Assembly: GCA_021773355.1 (NCBI GenBank)
Contig: JAJFKE010000051.1
Span: 124,001 to 188,000 of the forward strand
Source of the DNA: Gammaproteobacteria bacterium
Lineage (GTDB): Bacteria > Pseudomonadota > Gammaproteobacteria > Pseudomonadales > Pseudohongiellaceae
Direction of reading: 5' to 3'
Length of the DNA: 64,000 bases
Under the pieces are notes generated by a model. That model had not been told where the DNA came from. It did not search any database and worked only from the letters and a program-made list of their open reading frames with translations. The first letter of the stretch is position 1. Every line of letters begins with the position of its first letter. The position numbers were made by a program, and so were the translations under genes. Positions 52,962 to 62,630 of this stretch are shown piece by piece.

Positions 52962-54612
52962 AAACCTGAATCCGTGACTCCACGTAGCCTGGAATCTCGT
53001 TTCAAGCTTATATTACCGTGATTTCTTGATAAAATGGTTCTCTGAATAATTTCACTGAATGGGTGAGTTATGCGTGAGTTCAAATTCTCTCAGTCAACAT
53101 CGGAAATTACTAGTCAATCGGGTTTGGCATTGATTGGTCAAGCACTACATCGCCACACCCACCTGGCACAAGATCTCAATCAATTACCACTTCGACATGG
53201 CATACAACACGCTGACGTAGTCGGAAGTTACCTGGGTTTGTTGTGTGTAGGTAAAAACGATTTTGAAGCGATTAATACCATTGATAGTGAGCTGTTCTAC
53301 ACCCAATCTCTTGGTATTAAAGCGCTACCATCCGAAGCGACGTTGCGTCAACGGATGGATCGTTATGCCGATGAATATTTGCCTGTGATAGACAAAGCCA
53401 GCGATGATTTTCTCAAAAATATACGACCTGATCTAAAACCTTTAGACACCGGACACGTCCCAGTTGATGCAGATGTCACTATCATGAATAACGCCGGCAG
53501 TAACAAAGAAGGAGTGTCGCGCGCTTACAGCGGAGTCGAAGGTTACGCTCCAATGATTATGTATTTAGGCAATGAAGGGTATTGCCTTGAGCTGGAGCTA
53601 AGAGAGGGTCGACAACATGTCCAACGAAACACTCCTGCCTTGTTGTCTCGCGGATTGCGAACTGCACGTGAGATCACCCAACGACCACTCTTGCTACGAC
53701 TCGACGGAGGCAACGACTCCCTTGAGAATATGGATGTAGTGCTGTCATTCAATGAAGAATACGCTGACAGCGAAGGGGCCGATTTCATCATCAAGTGGAA
53801 TCCTCGGCAGGAAGATAAAGACTTCTGGTTAGACTACGCTGAGCAGCATGGCCACTGGACGAACTGCCGGAAGGGCAAGAAAATAGCGAGGTTCAGTGTG
53901 ACAGAGAAAAGACAGCGCCAAGGCTATGTCTATAGTATACGGCGTGTCATGCAAGTAACGGTGAGAGAGATTGATCAAGACGGCCAGATGTTGCTGTCGC
54001 CAGAAGTGTCTATTGCTGGTTGGTGGACCAGCCTGATACTGGATGATGATGAAGTGATTGCGCTCTATCGGGAGCGTGGTCTATCTGAGCAATTCCACAG
54101 TGAGTTTAAGACAGATCTGGATATAGAGCGCTTACCGTCAGGTAAATTTGCCACTAATGCGCTGGTTCTGGGGTGTAGCAAACTGGTTTACAACCTGTTG
54201 CGCTGGATAGGTCAGAATGGGTTATTAAATTCATATTCTCCCCGGCGTCAGCGGGCCAAGCGTAGACGAATAAAGACAGTCATGCAGGAACTCATGTTTG
54301 TTGCGGCAAAAATGATTCGCAGTGCTCGCTCTTCTACACTTGCCTTTGGTCGAGATTGCAGTTCTTGGCAAACCTTGGAAACCCTCTACGGAAAATTAGC
54401 ATCGGGGTGACGAACAAATTTCAATTCGTTACTACTGTTGAACCAAATCTGGTAGAGCTGCGCTTGCGTGTACTTTGTATTCAATGGAATTGAGTACGTG
54501 AAAACGCACTTGTTGGGCTACTAATGAACCCCGCGAGGCTATAAAACATAACCCACGAGAAAAGATAACAACAGGGAACAACTAGACCGGGTAAACTACG
54601 GATTCAGGTTAT
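52962..54612 (+). mobile_element. IS1380-family insertion sequence
   Basis: Transposase ORF flanked by aacctgaatccgt (left) and acggattcaggtt (right); taagttat outside both ends as a candidate target duplication. Confidence 0.8.
53070..54410 (+). CDS. IS1380-family transposase
   Basis: 446 aa; VPVDADVTIMNNAGSNKEGVSRAYSGVEGYAPMIMYLG, LLRLDGGNDS, FHSEFKTDLDIERLPSGKF. Confidence 0.87.
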   Translation: MREFKFSQSTSEITSQSGLALIGQALHRHTHLAQDLNQLPLRHGIQHADVVGSYLGLLCVGKNDFEAINTIDSELFYTQSLGIKALPSEATLRQRMDRYADEYLPVIDKASDDFLKNIRPDLKPLDTGHVPVDADVTIMNNAGSNKEGVSRAYSGVEGYAPMIMYLGNEGYCLELELREGRQHVQRNTPALLSRGLRTAREITQRPLLLRLDGGNDSLENMDVVLSFNEEYADSEGADFIIKWNPRQEDKDFWLDYAEQHGHWTNCRKGKKIARFSVTEKRQRQGYVYSIRRVMQVTVREIDQDGQMLLSPEVSIAGWWTSLILDDDEVIALYRERGLSEQFHSEFKTDLDIERLPSGKFATNALVLGCSKLVYNLLRWIGQNGLLNSYSPRRQRAKRRRIKTVMQELMFVAAKMIRSARSSTLAFGRDCSSWQTLETLYGKLASG

Positions 54613-54702
54613 TAAGTTATTAGTGATGAGATGGACGCTCCCAACCGGCGTCGCAATGCGCCAAACTTGTGATTTCTCTACTAAGTTACGGGAGCGCCCA
54701 TC

Positions 54703-55392
54703 ATGAAGCATGATAAGTTAATAGCCATTGATCTGGCAAAGTCTGTATTCCAAGTCTGTGTGCTTGACGATACCAATAGTATCTCTTTGAATAAGCAATT
54801 CACTCGCACAAGGCTGCAGCAGTTCTTGGCTCAACAAGAACCCAGTACCATCGTCATGGAAGCCTGTTATTCGTCACACTACTGGGGGAGGCTCTGTCAG
54901 GAGTTAGGCCACAACCCCAAGTTAATACCAGCCCAACACGTTAAACCGTTTCTACGCGGCAACAAGAATGATGCTAACGATGCATTGGCCATCGCCGAAG
55001 CGTCAAGACCGCCTAAGTCGGACAAAAGACAAATAGGCCCCATCGTTTCGACTGCAATGTTGGGGAGCGTAGATGTTAAAAACCACTTCCAATCTGCTCG
55101 AAAATTTGCCGTTTGGTTGGGTCTTACTCCCAGACAATCAAGCAGCGGAGGCCGCTCAATCATGCTACGGATCACTAAGCGTGGTGATCGCTATTTGAGA
55201 AAACAATTGATTCATGCTGCACGGGCGGCGATGCGCACTTGCCGTGGACGAGATGATCGTTTCAGTCAATGGGTTAATAAGCTGATCGCTGGTCGTGAGT
55301 TTAACAAAGCCTGTGTAGCTTTGGCACATAAAATGGCGAGACTGAGCTGGATATTACTGCAGCGTAACGAGCCGTTTGCCATCGATCAATAA
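54703..55392 (+). pseudogene. IS110/IS1111-family transposase with internal deletion
   Basis: DEDD N-terminal part LIAIDLAKSVFQVCVLDD...NKNDANDALAIAEA joined directly to C-terminal part AVWLGLTPRQSSSGGRSIMLRITKRGDRYLRKQLIHAARA; 229 aa vs 340 aa in 61215 copy. Confidence 0.85.
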
Positions 55393-55527
55393 GGTTGTTA
55401 ATTCTGTTTGAGCAGTCAGCGACATGATGAATTAATCAGGTAATCCGCCCTGGCTCAAGCCTGATGGGGACAAGGTCATCAAGACCGTTTTAGTGTTGAA
55501 GGCGGCCAAGTATCTTGTCAATACTCC

Positions 55528-56478
55528 TCAGTGAGCTAACAGCCACCACTTCAAGGTGGTCGTCACTAACTCTGCTGCGTCTTGTTGCACGAAATGATCC
55601 GCCTCGGGCACCGTGACGATTGTTGTATCAGAATCGATCCAATCCCAGGTGTTGTTCAGTCCATCGGAATGCAGCGCTGTATCTTGAAGGCCATGAAAGA
55701 TTAGAACAGGCATTGACAATCTCGGAGCTAATGGCCGGCTTGTAGGGGTGCTGGCACCTGAGTCTCGGGGATAATTTTCCTTGTAGTAGGCCAACATGCC
55801 AGAAAAACTCGAACGTTGGAACGCCTCAAGATAATGTGGCCGAGCAGCAGGATCACTTACCCAGCTGGACAAGCTTTGCGGATTCATTGGCCCACCAAAC
55901 AAAATATCTGGGTCCTCAGGGCTGCCTTCAATAAACTTGCGTGCATAGCCGCTATTTTGTTGCTGCTCCTGGTTGTTAGCCAATTCGCGCGCAATGCCAT
56001 TTGGATGTGGTAAATTCAAAATGACCAGTTTGTCGACCATCTGCGGTAGTGCGAAAGCAAACTGCCACGAGACGCTACCACCCCAGTCATGCCCGACAAT
56101 GGTAGCTTTCTCTTCGCCGAAATGCCGTATAACGGCCGCCACATCGGAAATCAGATACCGCATAGCATAACTGGATTGACCCTTGGGTTGGTCGCTGAGG
56201 TTATACCCGCGTTGATCGATCGCAACAACTTTGAAATTATCTTTCAAACCTTCCATTTGATGCCGCCAGCTATACCAGAAATCGGGAAAGCCATGAATCA
56301 TTACCACTAAAGGACCTTCACCAATAGTAGCGTAGTGAATTTTGACTCCGTCGTTATCTGCATAGCCATGCTCAACTTCTTCTAGAAAATCGGCATTAGC
56401 AAGTGCGGGAAAAAATAGTGATATAGATAATGCGGCGATATTTATCCAAGAGTTTTTTAGTCTGCTGTTTTGTTGCAT
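55528..56478 (-). CDS. Alpha/beta hydrolase, epoxide hydrolase / dehalogenase-like, secreted
   Basis: Signal peptide; [35 protein letters not shown]. Confidence 0.85.
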   Translation of the reverse strand: MQQNSRLKNSWINIAALSISLFFPALANADFLEEVEHGYADNDGVKIHYATIGEGPLVVMIHGFPDFWYSWRHQMEGLKDNFKVVAIDQRGYNLSDQPKGQSSYAMRYLISDVAAVIRHFGEEKATIVGHDWGGSVSWQFAFALPQMVDKLVILNLPHPNGIARELANNQEQQQNSGYARKFIEGSPEDPDILFGGPMNPQSLSSWVSDPAARPHYLEAFQRSSFSGMLAYYKENYPRDSGASTPTSRPLAPRLSMPVLIFHGLQDTALHSDGLNNTWDWIDSDTTIVTVPEADHFVQQDAAELVTTTLKWWLLAH

Positions 56479-56707
56479 ATGGACGGTCCTATCCTACGAG
56501 ATTTTAGTAATTAGCTTGTAGAAACTAGCGACTAAAAATTGTTGCACAGTCGCCAAGCACTGACTATAGGCCGAAAGTCATATATAAGATTATGACTTTT
56601 GGCACTATGACCAAAATACATGCCTGAGACAATATACAATCTACAACAGAATGGCCTTGGTGGGTAACGAATCCCTCCTTTCTACTGGACCAATTAGGAG
56701 ACAAACC

Positions 56708-58564
56708 GTGAAAACATTACCAAAACTTATCTTCGGCGCGCTATCCTCACTCGCCGCCATATCGCTTTACGCCGGTGAGCGAGTGGGAGATTTTGCACTA
56801 ATCGATCATCAGGGAGCCTTCCATCATATGGCCTGGTACGACGACAACAATGCCGTAGTCATTTTTACTCATTCTGAGGGTGCTGAGGAAACCGTAGACA
56901 CGATTTCGAGCTTGCGGGTCTTACAAGCTAAGTATGAAGGGCAAGGTGTGGTGTTCTTTGCCCTCAACCCCGGCCTGCAAACGGATAGAGCCGCTGTGCA
57001 GGCCGATGCGGCTGTTATGGGCATTAAGCTTCCGGTATTGATGGATGATGCACAATTGGTGTCTGAGCTACTTGGTTTCACGCGGTTAGGTGAAGCGGTG
57101 ATTTATAATCCCAGCAATTTTGAAGTGCTTTATCGCGGCCCTGTGCAGGAACAGATGGAGCAAACTTTAAAGATGGTAATTCAGGGTGAAAACCTGGAGT
57201 TAATCGAAATTGCCAGTGCTGGAACTGAGATAAGCTTCGCGTTATCCGCACAGCACAACGCTGTGTCCTATGAAAACGAAATTGCACCGATCATCGCAGA
57301 GAACTGTGCGACCTGTCACCGAGAAGGTGGCATCGGCCCATTCGCAATGGACAGCCATCTTGCCGTTCGAGGATGGTCGCCGATGATCAAAGAGGTGGTG
57401 ATGACCAAGCGCATGCCGCCGGGTCAGGTAGACAATAAGGTGGGTCACAAACTCAAAGACGGCATGAATCTGAGCGATGAAGAAATGCAGAAGATTGTAC
57501 ATTGGGTGAACGAAGGATCCATGATCGACAGCGACAACGATCCCTTGGCGAAATTAGTCTGGCCTGAAAGCAAGTGGGAAATGGGGGAGCCAGATTTGAT
57601 TGTAAAAATTCCACCGCAGACAATTCCCGCCACTGGAATCGTCGAATATCTGGACGTAGAGGTTGATCTGGGTCTGGATAAGGATGTTTGGGTGAGAGGA
57701 AGTCAGGTAATCGCAGGGGAACCTTCTGCACTTCATCACATACTGACCGGGGTGATTCCTCCCGAGGGCCGTAAGAGCCAACAGGAAATATTCATGCAAA
57801 TTGTGAATTCACTACCATCCGAGAAAGCACTCCCGATTCAACAGATGTTGATGGCATCAGTTAGCTCTGGCGAAAGTCTTAATTTTAATAGACTGTTGAA
57901 CTCACTTCCTCCGGAAGCCGATATTAGCGCTCTGTTTAGTGGCTCCCAAGACGCCGATAGCGCGTCAATTGCCGGTTATGCATCTGGAGCCAAAGGGCAA
58001 TGGAATGAACCTGGAGTCGGAGGGATATTGCGTGCCGGTTCTAGCCTTGACCTGCAGTTGCATTACACTACCACTGGTCGCGAACTAACCGATGCTTCCG
58101 AGATCGGCATCTACCTTTATCCAGAGGGCGAAGTGCCGACCCAGAGAACATCGGGTGCGATAGCGAACAACTTCAACATAAGCATTCCGGCCGGAGCCAA
58201 AGATCACAAAATGGTTGCAGAAGTAACAGTTCACGAGGACGCGTATCTGGAGTCATTTTTGCCGCATATGCATTTCAGAGGCAAGCGCATGAAGTTCAAT
58301 GCGATTTATCCCGATGGAACCGAAGAGCTATTACTTTCTGTGCCCAACTATTCGTTCAACTGGCAGTTGAATCACAGACTCGAAGATCCCTTGTTTGTAC
58401 CAGCTGGAACTAAGATTCAAGCAGTCGGCGCGTTTGATAACTCCACTCAGAATACCTACAATCCTGACCCAAACTCAGAAATACTATGGGGCGAACAAAG
58501 CTGGCAGGAAATGTTCATGGGTTTCTATTCCTGGAAAGGTGCTGATCAAGGTGGCGGTAACTAG
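56708..58564 (+). CDS. Redoxin-like domain fused to cytochrome c / PHM-like copper monooxygenase-like protein
   Basis: Thioredoxin-fold N-terminus (VGDFALIDHQGAFHHMAWYDDNNAVVIFTH...), NCATCHREGGIGPF, ALHHILTG, LQLHYTTTG, PHMHFRGKRMKFNAIYPDG, QEMFMGFYSW. GTG start likely. Confidence 0.8.
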   Translation: MKTLPKLIFGALSSLAAISLYAGERVGDFALIDHQGAFHHMAWYDDNNAVVIFTHSEGAEETVDTISSLRVLQAKYEGQGVVFFALNPGLQTDRAAVQADAAVMGIKLPVLMDDAQLVSELLGFTRLGEAVIYNPSNFEVLYRGPVQEQMEQTLKMVIQGENLELIEIASAGTEISFALSAQHNAVSYENEIAPIIAENCATCHREGGIGPFAMDSHLAVRGWSPMIKEVVMTKRMPPGQVDNKVGHKLKDGMNLSDEEMQKIVHWVNEGSMIDSDNDPLAKLVWPESKWEMGEPDLIVKIPPQTIPATGIVEYLDVEVDLGLDKDVWVRGSQVIAGEPSALHHILTGVIPPEGRKSQQEIFMQIVNSLPSEKALPIQQMLMASVSSGESLNFNRLLNSLPPEADISALFSGSQDADSASIAGYASGAKGQWNEPGVGGILRAGSSLDLQLHYTTTGRELTDASEIGIYLYPEGEVPTQRTSGAIANNFNISIPAGAKDHKMVAEVTVHEDAYLESFLPHMHFRGKRMKFNAIYPDGTEELLLSVPNYSFNWQLNHRLEDPLFVPAGTKIQAVGAFDNSTQNTYNPDPNSEILWGEQSWQEMFMGFYSWKGADQGGGN

Positions 58565-58637
58565 TTAGAATAGAGAAGGGGACGGATTTATTTTTTGCCA
58601 TGGGCCTTCCTCATATGCTTTAAATTAAAGTATACGA

Positions 58638-59089
58638 GTGTCCGCCAGTTTGAAGGAAGTCCAGTCTGTTACAACGGACAGTAATGAGGTCAAAGACACC
58701 ATCTACTTAAAATCCTTTCAAACTAAGGGCAGCTCAGACCAGCAAGTAATAGTCAATGAGACCCTGCGTAAGGAGATAGGGGCCTATATCAGCAAGAATC
58801 CGCGATTACTGAAGGATAGGGGTATCTACTTCGATCACAGAAGACACGGCAAGGTTTCAGCTCACAGACTATTCAGAACCTATTTCGGTTCCTGTTTCAG
58901 GAAGCCAATATTGAGAATGCTTCAAGTCACAGTGGAAGACGTAGCTTTATTACAAATCTTAGCGAAAAGGGCGTGTCTGTGCGCGTAATCCAGGAGCTAG
59001 CGCGTCATAGCTCAATGGTTACAACCCAAAGATACATCGATGTGAGTGTGGACAAGTTAAAGAATTCTGTGGAATTGGTTGGGATATAG
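58638..59089 (+). pseudogene. Tyrosine recombinase/integrase remnant, frameshifted
   Basis: First frame VIVNETLRKEIGAYIS; second frame ASSHSGRRSFITNLSEKGVSVRVIQELARHSSMVTTQRYIDVSVDKLKNSVELV* contains the HxxR...HxxxxTTxxY signature. Confidence 0.82.
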
Positions 59090-59150
59090 GATCGAGCACG
59101 CTCAGAAATAAATCTCTAGCTTTGCGGCGGCATTTCTTTTGATTTAATCG

Positions 59151-59810
59151 TTAACTGGCATTGTGCACAATCTCGGCTAAGTCCCGTAGATCGGAGCAGA
59201 TAGCATCCGCTTGATCACAGCTATCCCCGAATGGTCCTGGAATGAATATAGTGTACATTCCCAATTCATTCGCTCCTTCTATGTCGTTTATAGGGTTATC
59301 CCCAATGAATGCAACTTCCGAAGGAATTATGCCTAACCGATTGCACGTTATATTAAAAATGTTTTTGTCTGGCTTCGAAAAGCCAATTGCACCCGAAATT
59401 ACAACCTCATCGAATAGATGGGAAAAAGCCAAAGCGTCAAAATTATTCTCTTGAAATGGTGACCTACCATTTGAAACCAAAGCTAGTTTTTTCCCCATTT
59501 CGCTGATTTTTTTGACAGCCTCTGAGGCGAAAGGCCGCTCTTGACAAAAATTACTAAAATTAATTACATAGTCGTTCAGAAGTTGATCTGGAGTGATTTC
59601 GCTTATAGAATATTCAGAAACCAGAGTTTCGTAGACTTTGTCCTTCCAAGTTGATCCCTTTGCATCAAGCGCAATAAACCTTTCTACGAATTCTTCAATG
59701 TTAGAAACTTCATTAGAGAGCATTTTATTTACTTGCCAAAATGCAAATTTCTTTAATGCTTCGAATCTATCCAAGAGCGTTTCATCGAGATCGAAAAACA
59801 CCGCCTTCAT
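59151..59810 (-). CDS. HAD-family hydrolase
   Basis: FFDLDETLLDR; LALVSNGRS; GFSKPDKNIF; AFIGDNPINDIEGANELG. Confidence 0.9.
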   Translation of the reverse strand: MKAVFFDLDETLLDRFEALKKFAFWQVNKMLSNEVSNIEEFVERFIALDAKGSTWKDKVYETLVSEYSISEITPDQLLNDYVINFSNFCQERPFASEAVKKISEMGKKLALVSNGRSPFQENNFDALAFSHLFDEVVISGAIGFSKPDKNIFNITCNRLGIIPSEVAFIGDNPINDIEGANELGMYTIFIPGPFGDSCDQADAICSDLRDLAEIVHNAS

Positions 59811-59994
59811 TTAATCCACCTGTTACTGTTTGTTGGGGAGCTTAGCATCCTGCCTCTCTGCCGAAACCGTATTATTCCTAAAGCATCGGATCATAAAAAG
59901 GTGTCTGGTTTGTGTGAATCTTGGACACCCATCTAGGCCAAAAACTGCATACTAACTCCAAAAAAACGAAATATTTGAAGCATCCAATCCAAAT

Positions 59995-60945
59995 CTAGCG
60001 CAAGGTGTGATAGAAGCGAAGAAACGCGTTACGCGCAGAATTGTCACGGGTACCAAAACTCATTACGTGAGATACATGATTGTGACCGTGAATATATCGA
60101 AAATAAGGACAATTTTGATACTTGCGACAGAGCTGATCATACAGCCTGGCTATACCACTCTCCACGGGCTCTACGTCATATTCCGCAACCCAAAGCGCAA
60201 GCGGCACTCTCTCCCCCGAATAGTCTTCAATCATGGATGTTAGTCCTGGAGCCGATGAGCCGAATACACCGGAGCTTAGAACGGCAAACGAGAGACCTAT
60301 TCCGGATTCTAGTTGTGTGTCTTCATTGAATAAGTACGTGGCCGCGTTGGTAGCACCATTGGAGTTTGCAAACAATACAATCGTGTCCAGATCGCCCCCA
60401 TAGGAGGCAATGTTTTTCCTTACCCATTCCACCACAAGACGTAAGTCTTCGGCACCAGATAATATCGTAGAGCTTTCATCATTTCTGTAATTGGCAGTGA
60501 GACCGATACCTCCTGAGTAAGCAGCAAATCTACCAAAGTTGGCGTAGATTAAATCTTCACTTTCGTCAGTCATCTGATCACTGTTAGACAGATTATTGCC
60601 GTGTAGATATATAAAAACCGGGCCTGGTTCGCCAAACTCTTGATCAGGGAGAAATAGTCTGAATGTTTGTTGCGGATGCGATCCATAGCTAACTGTTTGA
60701 GGCTTCCGCAGGGCTGGCCAAACCACCTCTCGTTGGGCGGCGGTATAGAGACGTGTTGTTTCCGCAAATACACTCGCATTCCAAGACTTGCCCATCTGGG
60801 CTACTCTTAATCGAGCATAATCTTCCGGGCTCTGCGTGCTCTCGACAATATCTTGTGCCTGAATATTTTGTGCATGTATAAATGTGAACGTTACTAGGAA
60901 AGTTGAAAAGAGCAGTGCTGATAACTGTCTATGAAATAAGACCAT
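59995..60945 (-). CDS. Secreted alpha/beta hydrolase / esterase
   Basis: Signal peptide; PVFIYLHGNNLS; GLTANYRND; ALFANSNGATNAA; HNHVSH. Confidence 0.8.
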   Translation of the reverse strand: MVLFHRQLSALLFSTFLVTFTFIHAQNIQAQDIVESTQSPEDYARLRVAQMGKSWNASVFAETTRLYTAAQREVVWPALRKPQTVSYGSHPQQTFRLFLPDQEFGEPGPVFIYLHGNNLSNSDQMTDESEDLIYANFGRFAAYSGGIGLTANYRNDESSTILSGAEDLRLVVEWVRKNIASYGGDLDTIVLFANSNGATNAATYLFNEDTQLESGIGLSFAVLSSGVFGSSAPGLTSMIEDYSGERVPLALWVAEYDVEPVESGIARLYDQLCRKYQNCPYFRYIHGHNHVSHVMSFGTRDNSARNAFLRFYHTLR

Positions 60946-60990
60946 GATCTAACTCCTCAATTTAAGATAGAGCTTTGGCAAATTCGCCAG

Positions 60991-61022
60991 TAAGTAATGT
61001 CAAATATATTTGACATTACTTA
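60991..61022. promoter_or_regulatory. Perfect 32-bp palindrome, candidate operator
   Basis: taagtaatgtcaaata|tatttgacattactta; related imperfect site gtcaaatatctttgac about 50 bp away (near 61046). Confidence 0.6.
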
Positions 61023-61142
61023 TCCTACCGGCACATGGCATGTGTGTCAAATATCTTTGACTTTCTGGACTAGGATGAATGTAGTGGGATACTGATAGAT
61101 CAGCATATAAGCTGAGAGATGTGAGGGTGCTGACAAGATAAT

Positions 61143-62466
61143 TGGACTCCCCTCACTTCCTAAGAAGTGAGCCAATATGTTTGTTCCTACACAAAACATA
61201 AAGGAGTCCAAGAGATGAAGAATACAATAGCTGGCGTTGACCTGGCAAAAGAAGTTATCCAGGTCTGTACTTGTACCAACAATAAAGTACATTCCAATAT
61301 TGAGATGACTCATTGCGAATTTCTTATCTGGTTGTTTAAGTCAAAATCAATGACCATTATATTTGAAGCCTGCGGGACCTCAAATTACTGGAAACAAAGA
61401 GCGATAGAAGCTGGTCACGATGCTCGCCTTATTTCAGCTAAGCTGGTGGCGTCTATCAGGCAAAATCAAAAAACGGATAAGAATGATGCCCTGGCGATTG
61501 CTCAAGCCTCACAATTAGCTGACATTCAGTTTATTAAGGGCAAGAGTGTTGAACAACAACAATTACAGTCAATGGTGCGTTTGCGAGAGCTTGCCATCAA
61601 ACAGAAGACAGCGTCCAAGAATCAAATAAGGGCGTTGTTGTTGGAGTTTAATATTCGGGTATCCCCTAAACAAGGTGGTTTGAAAGGAGTCGTCGAATCA
61701 CTTCTGGAAGACGCGGAAAACGGTTTTTCATTTGAGTTTAAACATGCACTTAATGCCGCTTGGGAGCTTCATTGGGGAATACTCGATTCAATTCGCGTTT
61801 ATGACCGCTGCCTAGAGACTACGATTGAGGAGCATGATGACTGTAAACGCTTGCTTAAACTCGAAGGTGTCGGCACTTTAAATGCCATCGGTTTATATAT
61901 CGCACTTGGCTGTGCTGATCTGGAGGTGTTTAACAAAGGAAAAGACGCTTCTGCCTGTATCGGTTTAACTCCGTTACAGCATTCTTCTGGCGGTGTCACA
62001 AAACTCGGTCATATCGGGAAAACTGATAAAAATACCACTCTTAGAAGTCAACTGATAACCGGGGCAATGGCAGTGGTCAATCAGGTGGTGAAAAGAGCCG
62101 CTGTGACGAAAAAGGAAGCTTGGATACAAGGTCTGGTTGCGCGTAGAGGTAAAAAGTGTGCAGCCGTTGCCCTGCCAATAAAACCGTGAGAACAGCCTAT
62201 GTGCTGCTCACGCAAGGGACAGAATATAAGGTGGAGTTGGTGAGAGCTTAACAAAGAGTTTGACAATAAAAATACAAAATCGAAGATAAAAATCAGCGTG
62301 TTAATTCAGTTAGTTAACTAGAGCCTCGAGCTCGCTGACAAGATTTGAAAACACGTTTGCGTAAATATCCTGGAGCCAGAGTTAGCTACTCAATTAGAGC
62401 TCGTACATAAGTATGCATTTTATTTCTTTGATTGAGCACCTTTACTGTTGACACGAGGGGAGTCCA
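61143..62466 (+). mobile_element. IS1111-type (IS110 family) insertion sequence
   Basis: Perfect 12-bp inverted repeats TGGACTCCCCTC (61143-61154) and GAGGGGAGTCCA (62455-62466) enclosing the transposase. Confidence 0.8.
61215..62189 (+). CDS. IS110/IS1111-family transposase, C-terminal frameshift
   Basis: AGVDLAKEVIQVC...DKNDALAIAQA; ACIGLTPLQHSSGGVTKLGHIGK. Shifting frame after AVAL gives (A)NKTVRTAYVLLTQGTEYKVELVRA* ending at 62251. Confidence 0.85.
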   Translation: MKNTIAGVDLAKEVIQVCTCTNNKVHSNIEMTHCEFLIWLFKSKSMTIIFEACGTSNYWKQRAIEAGHDARLISAKLVASIRQNQKTDKNDALAIAQASQLADIQFIKGKSVEQQQLQSMVRLRELAIKQKTASKNQIRALLLEFNIRVSPKQGGLKGVVESLLEDAENGFSFEFKHALNAAWELHWGILDSIRVYDRCLETTIEEHDDCKRLLKLEGVGTLNAIGLYIALGCADLEVFNKGKDASACIGLTPLQHSSGGVTKLGHIGKTDKNTTLRSQLITGAMAVVNQVVKRAAVTKKEAWIQGLVARRGKKCAAVALPIKP

Positions 62467-62561
62467 CATAAGTTAACGACCCTGCTGCGACAAATCGCTC
62501 CATGACTAAAGCAAAAATGTACTAATACTACCGGTTTCTCGCTGCTACATAATTGGTGTGC

Positions 62562-62630
62562 AAACGCTTCCGACCACCAACCTTCAGCATAAAGCCGTCG
62601 ACACTGTTCGCTATGTGATCCGGAGAATGT
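62562..62630. repeat. Dispersed repeat copy B
   Basis: aacgcttccgaccaccaaccttcagcataaagccgtcgacactgttcgctatgtgatccggagaatgt. Confidence 0.55.
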
